Below are positions 8,418-17,831 of a stretch of 53,297 nt of DNA, one piece after another. The position numbers were made by a program, and so were the translations under genes. Source of the stretch: Acidobacteriaceae bacterium (GTDB lineage: Bacteria > Acidobacteriota > Terriglobia > Terriglobales > Acidobacteriaceae); the NCBI GenBank assembly GCA_003134435.1, contig PLBE01000112.1, positions 41,019-94,315 of the forward strand. Direction: 5' to 3'. Each line of letters begins with the position of its first letter. The first letter of the stretch is position 1. The notes below the pieces were generated by a model. It saw nothing but the letters and a program-made list of their open reading frames with translations. It ran no database searches and was not told the origin of the DNA.

Positions 8418-11400
8418 CTAGAAAATAAACTTGAGAGAGAAGTTCATATTTCGCGGACCACCTTGCGCAATCACCGGATTCCCCACCGCTACGTCCGACG
8501 TTTGCTTGATTTGTCCGAAGCCACCGGCGTTCAGAATGTTGTTGGGGAAATAGTAGAAGTTGCCGTGATTGAGAACGTTATAAAGTTCCCAACGCAGTTC
8601 CACATTAAGACGTTCCGAGACTTGCGTGGCCTTTATCAGACTCATATCCCACTGGCTGAGGCCGGGGCCGATCAACTGATTGCGGCGGGAATTACCCACC
8701 GTCCCCGCGCACGGAATATAAAATGGAGAAATGGGAGTCCCCACGGCATTATTTCCGCAAGGGTCCGACTCCGTTCCATCGGAGTACGTCTCCACCACAT
8801 ACGCGTCTGGATTGCGCTTGTTGTAATGGATCGGCGTGCCGTCCCATGCAGCTCGAATCGAGTTCCCGTCCAGCCCCTGCCCCGAAGGATCGGAGCCACC
8901 CCCGGCAATCACCGTGAAAGGCCGGCCACTGAGCGCAGTGTAGATGGTGCTGATCTCCCACCCTTTCCCGAGCAACTTGCTCACATTCGGGATCGTGGGA
9001 AAAGCATACACTCCGCTGACATTGAAGTTGAGACGAACATCGTGATCGCAGAGTCCCCACGAATCCCGAATGTTCAGTGGATTCTGCAATTGCGGGTAGT
9101 CTCCGGTTCCGGCCCCGCCACGATTGGTGGAGTTGTCGTCATAGCACTTGCTCCACGTCAGGTTGTATTCCGTGTCCAGTCCATGCCAGCCCCGCTGGTT
9201 GTAGGAAGCCTGCAGGCTGTCGTACTGCGAACTCGCCAGATTGGTAGCCTGGACGATATGTTCAAAACCAAGTTGGCTGTAAGGACGAGTCCCATCACAG
9301 CTTGCACCGCTGCAGGGGTTGCCATTCGCGTCAGTGCTGCCCAGCGGGTTTGCATTTAGATCGCGGAAAATCACCAGGTCGTGTCCGCGTTGTCCAGAAT
9401 AGGCTACCGTGAGCACGTTGTTGTGAAACAGTTCGTCCTGAATGCTGAGGTTGAAATTGTGATAGCGCGGAGTCTTGAAATTAGTAGCTACGGCAAACGC
9501 GCTAAACGGCGGCGTCCCACTCGGATTCGAGCCGAATACTGGACCATTGTTGAGACAGATGTAGTCACCCGTCTGGGTCGTGAAATCCCAACAGCTTCCT
9601 GCCATGGGCGTATTGCTTGTAATCCCGTTGCCCACATCGCCCGTGATCGCCACCGAGGTTACGCCAAAACCTGGTTGCGTAAAAGCGCCGACGTGTGCCC
9701 CGGCAAAGCCGTGCGGCGCGGCCATCGTGCCAAAGTCGGGAACGTCGTAGCTCAGCGAGTAACCGCCACGCAAGGCCATTCTCCCGCTGCCCAGCACGTC
9801 CCACGCAAAACCCAGTCTGGGACCGAAATCATGAAGGTCGAGGTTATAAAGCCGGTCAATGCCGTGGCCAACCTGCACTAATCCCGGAACGGAGGTCAGG
9901 AAGTTGACCGCGTTGTCGTTCTTCTCGCTCAGCGCTCCGTTGATCTCCCACCGTAAACCATAAGTCAAAGTAAACCGCGGCTTGATCTTCCAGTCGTCCT
10001 GCCCATAAAACCCCACCGAATTCTGATAGATGTAGCGCTGCGTGTCGCCAAAATTACGGCTGGCGAAATCAGCCTTCGCCAAAAGCAATTCCGCAATCGC
10101 GTCGGTCACCGGATCGTCGGCCGTTGTGGGAGAAATATAGTAGGCCACCGAGGCGTATCCGAACTCGTCAAAACCCGAGCGGGCATTGTTGCGCAAACTG
10201 TTCGTGTACGCGTGCTGAAAGTTGCCGCCCATCTTTATGGTGTGGTTCCCCTTCACCCAGGAGAAGTGTTCGGACCAATCCCACGTGGCGTCGGGCCGAG
10301 TGCTGATCGGGTAACCCTGCACTCCGCCGATATATCCGCCGTACCCGAGAGGCAGCATGTAGACATAAGGAACGCCGAAGTCCGCCGGACTGAGGGGCCC
10401 TGTATCCACGCCCAGGCTCTGCGGATCAATCTTGTTGTTGATACCGAGCAACTGGGAGAAGCGCGTATAACCCAGTCGGCTCTCCAGGATCTGGTTGTTG
10501 CGGATGTTCCAGGTCCAACTGACGCCCGCCATCTGGGCCCGCGATGGCGCCACCGAATTGAACAGAGTGGTTGGGAAACTCGCGGCGGGCGGCAGACCAA
10601 AACCCGGCGAACTCTGCAGGCTGTCGCCAAAAATGTAACGCACCGCAATCGAGTTTGTGGCGTTTATTTTGTAATCGAACTTCACTCCGAACCCATTCGC
10701 GCTGGCCGTGGCTGGAGTGTTCTGCGTAAGAATGCCGGTGGAAGACGTGGGAAAATAGGCGAGCAGGGTTTGACCGAGTGTGGTTGGTGCCAGGCCCGCA
10801 TTCGTGATCGCCGTGTTCGCGTCGCTTTCCTCTTGCGGAGTCGGGACCACCCGGGACGACGTTTCCGCCGACCGGTTACGCTGGCCCTCATAATAAAGAA
10901 AGAAAAATGCCTTGTCGCGAATGATAGGTCCACCGATCGTGCCGTTGAACTGATTATTGTGGATCGGTGTTTTCTGGCATTCACCCGCGCTGCCGCAGTT
11001 GTCGGTGTTGTGTTTGGCGAAGTAGTTTATCGAATCGCCAATGCCGCTGTGGTTGACCCAGGTTCCGGACCCGTGCCAGGTGTTGGTCCCGCTCTTCATA
11101 TCCAGCAGAATCGGCGCCCCGCCCTTCACCCCAAACTCCGCCGAAGGCGTCTCTTGCACGCTCATTTCAGCAATCGCCTCGGGAGGAAATGACACGGCTG
11201 GAATGCCCACGATTCCGGTTTCGTTGATCGCCGGTTCGCCGTAGTAGCGGTCGTTATTGTAGAGGCCGTCGATGAAGAAATTATTGGAAGTGGTGCGCGC
11301 GCCGTTCACGCTGAGGGATTGATATCCGCCACCCGGAGAACGCTGCACGCCGGGTGTAATCGCCAATAGCGAGGTGAAGTCGCGACCGTTCAGAGGCACG

Positions 11401-11834
11401 TTCTCAATCTTTTCGCTGTCGATGTAATTATTGTTGTTCGGTGAAAGATCGATCAGCGGCGCGCTCCCTTGCACCTCCACCGTTTCGGTTCGTTGTCCGA
11501 TCGGCAGTTTGAATTCAGCGCGCGTGACTGCCCCGGTCAGCACTTCGGTCGTCTGGGTCAGCGTCTTGAAGCCTTCGGCAGCGGCCGTCACCTTGTATTT
11601 GCCAATGGCCAGATCCGGGACGCGAAAGCCGCCGCTGGCCGTCGTCGTCGCGGTTCGCCTTTCCGCCGTAGCCAGGTTGAGAACTGTGATCGTCGCGGCA
11701 GGAACAACCGCGCCCGAAGTATCGGTCACCGTTCCTGAAATCGTGCCGGTGATCGTCTGCGCCGGACACGGAAGGCTCAAACCCATCAAGAGCAGCGAAC
11801 CAATCACAGAGATACGCCAAGAAGCTGACCGCAT
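8418..11834 (-). CDS. Oar-like TonB-dependent outer-membrane transporter with carboxypeptidase-regulatory domain
   Basis: A 1138-residue outer-membrane protein. The signal peptide ends near residue 26 (PCPAQ). A carboxypeptidase-regulatory-like/CNA-B beta-sandwich (TGTISGTVTDTSGAVVPAA) covers about 27-115. A plug domain follows (VPLNGRDFTSLLAITPGV near 150, then VNGARTTSNNFFIDG). The rest is a long beta-barrel ending in the aromatic signature SLKFIF. This architecture is greatly expanded in Acidobacteriota, where such proteins probably import large substrates such as saccharides or peptides; the substrate here is not readable. The start is supported by GAGGGGG seven bases before the ATG at 11834. 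The gene ends at a strong terminator (8365-8394), with the sulfatase-like gene just beyond, so the two may form a partly attenuated operon. Confidence 0.9.
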   Translation of the reverse strand: MRSASWRISVIGSLLLMGLSLPCPAQTITGTISGTVTDTSGAVVPAATITVLNLATAERRTATTTASGGFRVPDLAIGKYKVTAAAEGFKTLTQTTEVLTGAVTRAEFKLPIGQRTETVEVQGSAPLIDLSPNNNNYIDSEKIENVPLNGRDFTSLLAITPGVQRSPGGGYQSLSVNGARTTSNNFFIDGLYNNDRYYGEPAINETGIVGIPAVSFPPEAIAEMSVQETPSAEFGVKGGAPILLDMKSGTNTWHGSGTWVNHSGIGDSINYFAKHNTDNCGSAGECQKTPIHNNQFNGTIGGPIIRDKAFFFLYYEGQRNRSAETSSRVVPTPQEESDANTAITNAGLAPTTLGQTLLAYFPTSSTGILTQNTPATASANGFGVKFDYKINATNSIAVRYIFGDSLQSSPGFGLPPAASFPTTLFNSVAPSRAQMAGVSWTWNIRNNQILESRLGYTRFSQLLGINNKIDPQSLGVDTGPLSPADFGVPYVYMLPLGYGGYIGGVQGYPISTRPDATWDWSEHFSWVKGNHTIKMGGNFQHAYTNSLRNNARSGFDEFGYASVAYYISPTTADDPVTDAIAELLLAKADFASRNFGDTQRYIYQNSVGFYGQDDWKIKPRFTLTYGLRWEINGALSEKNDNAVNFLTSVPGLVQVGHGIDRLYNLDLHDFGPRLGFAWDVLGSGRMALRGGYSLSYDVPDFGTMAAPHGFAGAHVGAFTQPGFGVTSVAITGDVGNGITSNTPMAGSCWDFTTQTGDYICLNNGPVFGSNPSGTPPFSAFAVATNFKTPRYHNFNLSIQDELFHNNVLTVAYSGQRGHDLVIFRDLNANPLGSTDANGNPCSGASCDGTRPYSQLGFEHIVQATNLASSQYDSLQASYNQRGWHGLDTEYNLTWSKCYDDNSTNRGGAGTGDYPQLQNPLNIRDSWGLCDHDVRLNFNVSGVYAFPTIPNVSKLLGKGWEISTIYTALSGRPFTVIAGGGSDPSGQGLDGNSIRAAWDGTPIHYNKRNPDAYVVETYSDGTESDPCGNNAVGTPISPFYIPCAGTVGNSRRNQLIGPGLSQWDMSLIKATQVSERLNVELRWELYNVLNHGNFYYFPNNILNAGGFGQIKQTSDVAVGNPVIAQGGPRNMNFSLKFIF

Positions 11835-11921
11835 GTCACGCCCCCTCGGATGACTCGTCTATCAAACTAAATGCCAATTGGGGGATAAGTTTAGTGCCGA
11901 TCGCGAGAAAGTCAATACAGT

Positions 11922-11965
11922 CCAAGAAGGGGTAGTGCCTCAAACTGAGGCACTACCCAAGAAGG
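11922..11965. repeat. Perfect 13-bp palindrome flanked by 9-bp direct repeats
   Basis: The stem 11930-11942 pairs perfectly with 11946-11958 around the 3-nt loop aac. The sequence ccaagaagg appears at both ends (11922-11930 and 11957-11965) and overlaps the stem ends slightly. It lies between the small ORF ending at 12021 and the TonB gene start at 11834, both on the minus strand, so it could act as a terminator of the serS run. No clear T-run follows it. The direct repeats also resemble an insertion footprint of a small REP/MITE-like element (inference). Confidence 0.7.
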
Positions 11966-12020
11966 ACTCCCAATGACCAGCGGTCAAGGCTTATTTCCGG
12001 CGGGAAGCAAAAAGGCGACT

Positions 12021-12233
12021 CTAGCTCAGCGGCGAGTCGGTCATGCGGAAACGAGTGCGTACGTGTTCGGAAAGCAATTCGATGGCTCCGCGATTCGCCA
12101 CCGGATCGGCCTTGGCGAGATATTTCATCGCTTCCACCAGCATCTTCTGGCCGTCCACATAGCGCGGGTCGGCTGTGCGTTCCCGCTGCTTGCGGAAATC
12201 CGGAGGCACTGGAATAGTAAAGACTTTCGCCAT
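12021..12233 (-). CDS. Small hypothetical protein (70 aa)
   Basis: A 70-residue, charged, probably cytoplasmic helical protein with no recognised domain. The sequence is protein-like, with alternating hydrophobic and charged residues (QKMLVEAMKYLAK) and a centre rich in Glu and Arg. It is the last member of a minus-strand run below the LolA-like gene, 105 bp away. The Shine-Dalgarno sequence is weak (CGGAAAG region upstream of the ATG at 12233). A 95-codon open frame overlaps it in another frame but has less protein-like composition. Function unknown; it may be a short regulatory or structural protein, or not a gene. Confidence 0.5.
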   Translation of the reverse strand: MAKVFTIPVPPDFRKQRERTADPRYVDGQKMLVEAMKYLAKADPVANRGAIELLSEHVRTRFRMTDSPLS

Positions 12234-12338
12234 GAAGCACTCAACTTTCCGAGGTCTCGTGCAGTATATAACCCCTGCAGTTCTTTTTCAGCTTGTTTCT
12301 GTTGGTTCAGCCGGGGCTGGCGCCGGGCTCGGGAAACA

Positions 12339-13046
12339 CTATCCCTGGGGAGAGACTATCTTGGTCTTTTTCGTTGTTTTGAGCCTGAAAACGTCCTCCG
12401 GAAGCTTCTCTCTAATCTGAATCTCGGAATACTTTGCCAGGCGGTAATCGCCGCTGGGCTCAAAAAACTGCTGCTGCACAGAAATTCCACGAACCGGGTC
12501 GATCCACAATAGAATGCGCGAAATATTGTTTCGAAAATGGTCGGACTTCGGAATGAGCTCCAGTTCGTCGGTTGCAACCCCGCCCACCTTTTCCCGGGTC
12601 ACCAACCTCACTCCATAGGACTTGAACAAATCGCGCCCGCTGCCCCCGAAACCGAGCACCAGAAAGCTCTCAACGTCGGCGCGGTTCTTGCCCGGATTGT
12701 ATTCGTTAACCTGATCGATCTTGGGCTGGTACACCTGAACCTTGCCGCCGCTGTAAATCACGTACTTCCTGTCGGGCTCGGCAAAGTCAGCCGCCATCTG
12801 GATCTCGCCGCCTTCGCGCCGGAAATAAATCTTGCCTGTCTCCGTCTCTTTTTCATCGATGACTTTCTGGTATTGATCCCAGACAACATTTGCTTCCAGC
12901 GCTCGAAAATTCTTCGCGGCCACATCCATCTGGGCGATCACATGCTCCAGTTCAGGGGATTCGCCGACAATCTGCGCCGTCGCGGACGGGATCAAGACGC
13001 GCGCCACCACCAGTCCGAGGAAAAACGCTCTAACCGGAACTCTCAT
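12339..13046 (-). CDS. LolA-like periplasmic outer-membrane lipoprotein-sorting protein
   Basis: A 235-residue protein with a signal peptide cleaved near residue 24 (SATAQ). The mature part fits the LolA/LolB-like half-barrel: an N-terminal helix (ELEHVIAQMDVAAKNFRAL), then beta-strands with GKIYFRREGGEIQMAADF, KYVIYSGGKVQVYQPK and LLWIDPVRGISVQQQFFEPSGDYR. LolA family proteins carry lipoproteins across the periplasm. Acidobacterial genomes hold many LolA-like paralogs, so this one may bind another lipid. The C-terminal part is basic (KTTKKTK). It lies 66 bp below the one-TM protein in the serS run and ends 105 bp before the small ORF. Confidence 0.75.
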   Translation of the reverse strand: MRVPVRAFFLGLVVARVLIPSATAQIVGESPELEHVIAQMDVAAKNFRALEANVVWDQYQKVIDEKETETGKIYFRREGGEIQMAADFAEPDRKYVIYSGGKVQVYQPKIDQVNEYNPGKNRADVESFLVLGFGGSGRDLFKSYGVRLVTREKVGGVATDELELIPKSDHFRNNISRILLWIDPVRGISVQQQFFEPSGDYRLAKYSEIQIREKLPEDVFRLKTTKKTKIVSPQG

Positions 13047-13111
13047 TGACTTACTCGAAGACTAACTCGAACTTCAGCAACTCGAATTTAAGAAACTCAA
13101 ATGCCGTCACT

Positions 13112-13555
13112 TTATTCTTTTTCAACCCACACCTTGTAACTTTGAATGTGTCCCGAAAGATCCTTGACGGTTTCGACATTGGTGATGCTGACCGCTCCCG
13201 AAATCGGTTCAATGATCTGCTCCAGTTGCCGGCGAACATCCTGGCCCTCAGTCGTTTTCACCGCCGACGCCTGGATCTGATAAATGAATTCACCTTTTTC
13301 GCCGGGGATCACGACTACGCCCGTAAGATGCGGAATGTGCTCGACCGGTTTGTCCTTGAAATTGATGAAGTGCGGCGACACAAAAATAAAAATAAGGATC
13401 AGCGTGACCATGATGTCGTAGTGCAGGCTGCCCCGCTCGTACGACCAAAGAATGTATCCGCGAATTGTGCGCCAGATCGCGCCCATGGGAGAGACGGCGC
13501 GTTCCAGCGCCATCGAGGGTACTTCACGTCGTTGCAAGTGTATTTGGGAATTCAT
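13112..13555 (-). CDS. Hypothetical membrane protein with one TM segment (147 aa)
   Basis: The cytoplasmic N-terminus (residues 1-45) is basic and contains IWRTIRGYILWSYERGSLHYDIM. A single TM segment (VTLILIFIFVSPHFI) follows at about 48-63. The C-terminal domain of about 80 residues is probably periplasmic and has a ferredoxin-like or BON-like feel (QDVRRQLEQIIEPISGAVSITNVETV). I do not recognise a named family. The start is uncertain: ATG at 13555 has no Shine-Dalgarno sequence, and ATG at 13513 (Met-Ala-Leu-Glu-Arg) is an alternative. It lies 62 bp below serS and 66 bp above the LolA-like gene, so it is probably co-transcribed with both. Confidence 0.65.
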   Translation of the reverse strand: MNSQIHLQRREVPSMALERAVSPMGAIWRTIRGYILWSYERGSLHYDIMVTLILIFIFVSPHFINFKDKPVEHIPHLTGVVVIPGEKGEFIYQIQASAVKTTEGQDVRRQLEQIIEPISGAVSITNVETVKDLSGHIQSYKVWVEKE

Positions 13556-13577
13556 GGTATGGCAAATGGTATGGCAA
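13554..13577. repeat. Perfect 12-bp tandem duplication between serS and the TM protein
   Basis: The unit atggtatggcaa occurs twice with no mismatch in the 62-bp intergenic gap, and touches the putative start codon at 13555. Because the change falls in a translation-initiation region, it could alter spacing or create alternative starts. Confidence 0.95.
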
Positions 13578-13617
13578 ATCGAGCCCGCCGCGCATTCCTC
13601 GCCCGACCAGCGCGGGT

Positions 13618-14916
13618 TCAGGCCCTCCTTTTCGGTGCCGGGATGAGGTCCGTGCCCATGTACCGCTGCAGCGCCTCGGGAATACGAACGCTGCCATCGG
13701 CCTGCTGATAGTTCTCGACAATCGCTACCCAGGTTCGTCCCACCGCTAATGCGCTGCCGTTCAATGTGTGTAGAAATTCCGTCTTGCTCTTGCCCTCCGG
13801 CCGGTAACGAATGTTCGCCCGCCTTGCCTGAAAAGACTCAAAGTTGGAGCACGAAGAAATTTCGCGAAACAGATTCTGCCCCGGCAGCCACACTTCAATG
13901 TCGTACGTCTTGGCCGCGGAAAACCCGATATCAGCCGTGCACAGCGTGACCACTCGATAGTGCAGGCCGAGTTTCTGCAAGACCACCTCGGCATTATTGG
14001 TCAGCTTCTCAAGTTCGTCATACGAACTCTCCGGACGCGAGAACTTCACCAGTTCCACCTTTTGAAACTGGTGCTGGCGAATAATGCCGCGCACATCTTT
14101 TCCGTAAGACCCCGCTTCGCTCCGGAAACAGGGAGTGTACGCCGTGAGGCAAACCGGCAGGCGCGCCGCGTCCAGCACTTCATCGCGATACAGGTTCGTC
14201 ACCGGCACTTCCGCCGTCGGAATCAGCCAGAGATCTTTCTCGCCGTGGGGCACGCGAAACAAATCCTGCGCGAACTTCGGAAGCTGGCCCGTGCCATACA
14301 TCGATTCGGAGTTCACCAGGTACGGCGGAAGCACCTCGCTATACCCCTGCTCCCGCGTGTGCAGATCAAGCATGAAGTTGGCCAGCGCCCGTTCCAGCCT
14401 CGCGCCTAACCCCCAGTACACGGCAAAGCGAGCGCCGGAGAGCTTGGCGGCGCGTTCCAGATCGAGCACCTCCAATGCTTCGCCCAGTTCCCAATGCGCC
14501 TTGGGTTTGAAATCGAACTGCGGCGGCGCGCCCCAGCGGCGGGCTTCCACATTATCTTTTTCGCTCGTGCCCACCGGTACGCTGGCATGAGGAAGATTCG
14601 GAATGGAGGTCAGAATTTCGCGCAGGCGGGCTTCCTGTTCGGCCGCCTTTTTTTCCGTTTCCTGGATCTGCTCGCGCAGGTCCTTGGTCTCGTTGATCTG
14701 CGCCGAGGCGTCCTGCCCGCTTTTCTTGAGTTTGGCGATTTCTTCGGAAGCCCGGTTGCGCCGCGCCTGCAGTGTTTCCGCCGCGGTAATGGCCTGCCGC
14801 CGCTCGCCATCGATAAGGCGAAAGTCTTTCAAAACTTCCGCTGCATTCATTCCACGCTGCCGCAGTTTTTCTTCGACGAGCGTAAGGTTGTCGCGAACAA
14901 AATTTAGATCGAGCAT
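13618..14916 (-). CDS. serS: Seryl-tRNA synthetase
   Basis: Class II aminoacyl-tRNA synthetase of 432 residues, the normal length. It charges tRNA-Ser (and tRNA-Sec where present) with serine in the cytoplasm. The N-terminal long coiled-coil arm that grips the tRNA variable loop covers about 30-105 and is rich in Glu/Lys/Gln. Motif 2 is [15 protein letters not shown] near residue 265, followed by [10 protein letters not shown]. Motif 3 is [16 protein letters not shown] near 389. The ATG at 14916 starts the conserved [10 protein letters not shown]. No Shine-Dalgarno sequence is evident. It heads a minus-strand run with a TM protein, a LolA-like protein and a small ORF, and is divergent from the phosphatase-pyrD pair. 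Confidence 0.97.
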   Translation of the reverse strand: MLDLNFVRDNLTLVEEKLRQRGMNAAEVLKDFRLIDGERRQAITAAETLQARRNRASEEIAKLKKSGQDASAQINETKDLREQIQETEKKAAEQEARLREILTSIPNLPHASVPVGTSEKDNVEARRWGAPPQFDFKPKAHWELGEALEVLDLERAAKLSGARFAVYWGLGARLERALANFMLDLHTREQGYSEVLPPYLVNSESMYGTGQLPKFAQDLFRVPHGEKDLWLIPTAEVPVTNLYRDEVLDAARLPVCLTAYTPCFRSEAGSYGKDVRGIIRQHQFQKVELVKFSRPESSYDELEKLTNNAEVVLQKLGLHYRVVTLCTADIGFSAAKTYDIEVWLPGQNLFREISSCSNFESFQARRANIRYRPEGKSKTEFLHTLNGSALAVGRTWVAIVENYQQADGSVRIPEALQRYMGTDLIPAPKRRA

Positions 14917-15031
14917 TCTGCTTTAACTTTAGCTGAAAAATGGGATTCCGTGCACGCGGCCGATCCATGTCTTTAACCGCCGACTACGCTCTCCGCGTCC
15001 CCTGCGGTTCGCTTGCGGTAAACTAACCGCG

Positions 15032-16714
15032 ATGAGACTCCCCCGCTCGCTGCTCGTGACCTTGGCCTTGCTCGGCCTGATTTCCTCGGCGTTCCCTTCC
15101 GCCTACAACGCCCGCCCCAAGCTGATTGTTGTCTTTGTGATTGACCAGTTCCGCGGCGACTACCTGGAACGCTATCGCGATCAGTTCGGCGACGGCGGTT
15201 TCCGCGTCTTTCTTGATCGCGGAGCTTATTTCACCGACTGCACTTACGACTATGCCAACACCCGCACCGCTCCCGGGCACGCCACCCTCTTCACCGGAAC
15301 CTACACCAGCGGACACGGCATCGTGGCCAACGAATGGTGGGATCCGCAGAAAAGTAAGATGGTCACGTCGGTCGAGGACGACAGCACCAAACTCGTTGGC
15401 ACGAGCAAACCCGGCCCCGGCGCATCCCCGCACAATCTCTTAAGCGATACCCTCGGGGACGAATTGAAACTGGCCACCGACGGCAAAGCGCGCGTCTTCG
15501 CCATTTCCCTGAAGGATCGCGCTGCCGTGTTGCCCGCAGGATTTGCGGGAGACGCCGCCTATTGGATCGATCCCAAAAGCGGTGACTGGATCACCTCCAC
15601 TTACTACCGGCCAGATCTTCCCGAGTGGGTGCGCAATTTCAATGGCGGCCATCGTGCCGAGAAATACTGGAACCGCGAGTGGAAAGACAGCGTTGGAAAC
15701 GTGCTCGGCTCGACCGCGCCGCGCATTTCCAATTCCAAAAACAACGATGATAAAGATAAAAATAAAGACGGCGCCCCCGCCGGCTTCTACGAGGTCGTCG
15801 GCTCGACTCCCTTCGCCAACGATTACCAGTTCGAGTTCGCGAAGGAACTTGTCCTCTACGAGAAACTGGGCGCCGGTGCGGCCACCGACTTGCTCGTGAT
15901 CAGCCTCTCCGCCAACGACATTCTTGGCCACCAGGTCGGTCCTGATTCTCCCCAGATGCGCGGAATGGCGCTCGAACTCGACCGGCAACTGGCGGACTTC
16001 TTCGATTTCCTCCGCCATCAGATTGGAATGGCCAGCGTCTGGATGGCGCTTTCCGCGGATCACGGCGTCGCTCCTCTCCCGGATTTCGCGAAAACGCTTC
16101 GTCTGCCCGCCGCCAATCTCGACGCCAGGGCCCTGCGCGAACAGCTCAATTCCCTGCTCTCCAAAAAATACGGGAAGAAGGCCGAGTACGTGGCTGATCT
16201 CGCCTACCCCCTGGCATGGCTCCGGGCAGATGCCTTCACTGGAACTCCCGGCGGAAAAGAAGAATCCGTCGCCGAAGCGGACGCCGGTGAAGCCATGAAG
16301 CAGGTAGGATTGGCCGGATACTTTACCAAGTCACAATTAGCCCGCGGAGCCACCCCCGCCACCGAAATCGGACGGCGCTATGCCCACAGCTACTCGCCCG
16401 AAGGCGGCTGGTATGTGCTCGGAATTCCCACTCCTTTTCAAGTTGGAATCCCGAAGGGTACCGACCACGCCTCACCGTTTTCCTACGATACCCACGTGCC
16501 CCTGGCTTTTTATGGCCTCGCCTTTCAGCCCGGCACCTATCGTACGCACGCCGAACCGGTCGATCTCGCCGTCACCCTCGCCTCTTTGCTCGGCATCAAC
16601 GCGCCCGCGCAAGCCACCGGTAGAGTGCTGACCGAGGCCCTGCAATTGCCACATCATTCCCCGATAACGCCTCCACCTCAGCCCGCCACGCCACCTGCCG
16701 GAGGAACACAATGA
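15032..16714 (+). CDS. PafA-like periplasmic alkaline phosphatase
   Basis: A 560-residue exported alkaline-phosphatase-superfamily enzyme with a signal peptide over residues 1-25. The active-site layout matches PafA-type phosphate monoesterases closely: Asp38 in VVFVIDQFRG, nucleophile Thr79 in TRTAPGHATLFTG, Asn100 in GIVANEWWD, and Lys161/Arg163 in SLKDRAAVLPAG. Metal ligands lie in SANDILGHQVGPDS and SADHGVAPLPDF. Such enzymes release inorganic phosphate from organic monoesters. The family match is from memory; the residue positions are read directly. The ATG at 15032 lacks a Shine-Dalgarno sequence but has TAAACT at 15019-15024, so the message may be leaderless. Its stop overlaps the pyrD start (ATGA), so the two are translationally coupled. 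Confidence 0.88.
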   Translation: MRLPRSLLVTLALLGLISSAFPSAYNARPKLIVVFVIDQFRGDYLERYRDQFGDGGFRVFLDRGAYFTDCTYDYANTRTAPGHATLFTGTYTSGHGIVANEWWDPQKSKMVTSVEDDSTKLVGTSKPGPGASPHNLLSDTLGDELKLATDGKARVFAISLKDRAAVLPAGFAGDAAYWIDPKSGDWITSTYYRPDLPEWVRNFNGGHRAEKYWNREWKDSVGNVLGSTAPRISNSKNNDDKDKNKDGAPAGFYEVVGSTPFANDYQFEFAKELVLYEKLGAGAATDLLVISLSANDILGHQVGPDSPQMRGMALELDRQLADFFDFLRHQIGMASVWMALSADHGVAPLPDFAKTLRLPAANLDARALREQLNSLLSKKYGKKAEYVADLAYPLAWLRADAFTGTPGGKEESVAEADAGEAMKQVGLAGYFTKSQLARGATPATEIGRRYAHSYSPEGGWYVLGIPTPFQVGIPKGTDHASPFSYDTHVPLAFYGLAFQPGTYRTHAEPVDLAVTLASLLGINAPAQATGRVLTEALQLPHHSPITPPPQPATPPAGGTQ

Positions 16715-17643
16715 CGCCCATCGGCCATCCCGACTTGAGCGTCAGTTTCGCGGGCATCGAACTGAAAAATCCCATCATTGCCGCCTCCGGCACCTTCGGC
16801 TACGGCGTCGAATTCGAAGATATCGTGCATCTCGACCGCCTCGGCGGATTGGTTGTCAAAGGCCTCTCGAAAGAACCCATGACCGGAAATCCGCCGCCGC
16901 GCCTCTACGAAACCGCCGCCGGAATGCTCAATGCCATCGGGCTCCAGAATATCGGGGCACCCGCGTTCCTTGCGGAAAAGCTCCCGGCGCTGTCGGGTAA
17001 GAAGAATGTAGTCGTATTCGCCAACGTCTTCGGCTACACTCGCGCCGATTACGAACAGACGATTGAGATTCTCAATGAAGGCGAAGGCATCGCGGCCTAC
17101 GAAATTAACGTCTCCTGCCCCAACACTTCGCATGGCGGAATTCAGTTCGGGAGCGATCCGCTTCTGCTCGACGAACTGGTGCGGAAAGTCAAGCGCGCGG
17201 CCCAGCGGCCCATCATCGTCAAGCTGTCCCCAAACGTCACTTCGATCGCACAGATGGCGCACGTGGCCGAGGAAGCGGGCGCCGATGCCATCTCCCTGGT
17301 GAATACGTTTCTAGCCATGGCGATCGACCCCGAAACCCGTCGCCCGCGAATTGCGAATGTCACCGCCGGACTCTCCGGACCTGCCATCAAACCGATTGCG
17401 CTGCGCATGGTCTACGATGCGGCTCACGCGGTCAAGATTCCCGTGCTCGGCATGGGCGGAATCACCACTCCCTCGGATGTCGTCGAATTCATGCTGGCTG
17501 GCGCAACCGCCGTCGAGGTAGGCACCGCCAGCTATTTTGATCCCCTGGCAACCGAAAAGTTGGTGGAGGAACTGATCGTCTACTGCCGCGAACACCGCAT
17601 CGAGCGGCTCGGCGACCTTACCGGCGGCTTGCTGACCGATTGA
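16711..17643 (+). CDS. pyrD: Dihydroorotate dehydrogenase, class 1B catalytic subunit
   Basis: A 310-residue FMN enzyme that oxidises dihydroorotate to orotate in pyrimidine synthesis. The conserved segments are all visible: IELKNPIIAASGTFGYG near 14, the catalytic-loop Cys in EINVSCPNTSHGGIQFG near 134, substrate and FMN contacts in VKLSPNV, and the phosphate-binding GMGGITTPSDVVEFMLAGA near 247. The GGIQFG signature after SCPN points to class 1B, which normally pairs with a PyrK iron-sulfur/FAD subunit and uses NAD. No pyrK lies nearby. It starts inside the stop codon of the phosphatase gene (4-bp ATGA overlap), an unusual partner for a pyrimidine gene. Confidence 0.95.
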   Translation: MTPIGHPDLSVSFAGIELKNPIIAASGTFGYGVEFEDIVHLDRLGGLVVKGLSKEPMTGNPPPRLYETAAGMLNAIGLQNIGAPAFLAEKLPALSGKKNVVVFANVFGYTRADYEQTIEILNEGEGIAAYEINVSCPNTSHGGIQFGSDPLLLDELVRKVKRAAQRPIIVKLSPNVTSIAQMAHVAEEAGADAISLVNTFLAMAIDPETRRPRIANVTAGLSGPAIKPIALRMVYDAAHAVKIPVLGMGGITTPSDVVEFMLAGATAVEVGTASYFDPLATEKLVEELIVYCREHRIERLGDLTGGLLTD

Positions 17644-17831
17644 GGATCGCCCCGGACAGGCCCGACCGATTCTGAGGTTGTGAGTGATGAGGCGATGTTT
17701 CGCATGAACCAGTTGCAGTCGGTCACCCGTTCTTCACCACCAAGGAAATTGGCAGGGGTGCAGGACAGGGATTGGCCATTGCACGTTCCGTGATCCTGGA
17801 CAAAACGTGGAACCTCAGGGATAGGTGCACA

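Noticed and set aside
6875-8428. 517-codon open frame opposite the sulfatase-like gene
   Set aside because: Antisense to a gene with clear motifs; composition is typical of a GC-rich shadow frame and no domain is visible.
9530-9545. ggattcgagcc, like a tRNA T-loop
   Set aside because: It lies within the TonB coding frame with no acceptor or anticodon stems around it. No tRNA was found in the window.
10212-11192. 326-codon open frame opposite the TonB transporter gene
   Set aside because: Antisense to a well-supported beta-barrel protein; Arg/His-rich shadow composition.
11953-12240. 95-codon minus-strand frame overlapping the 70-aa ORF
   Set aside because: Ser/Arg/Pro-rich composition and no start signal; the 70-aa frame looks more like protein.
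15720-15780. AT-rich run gataaagataaaaataaag inside the PafA-like gene
   Set aside because: It encodes a Lys/Asp-rich loop in frame (DDKDKNKD). It is a surface loop, not a regulatory element.
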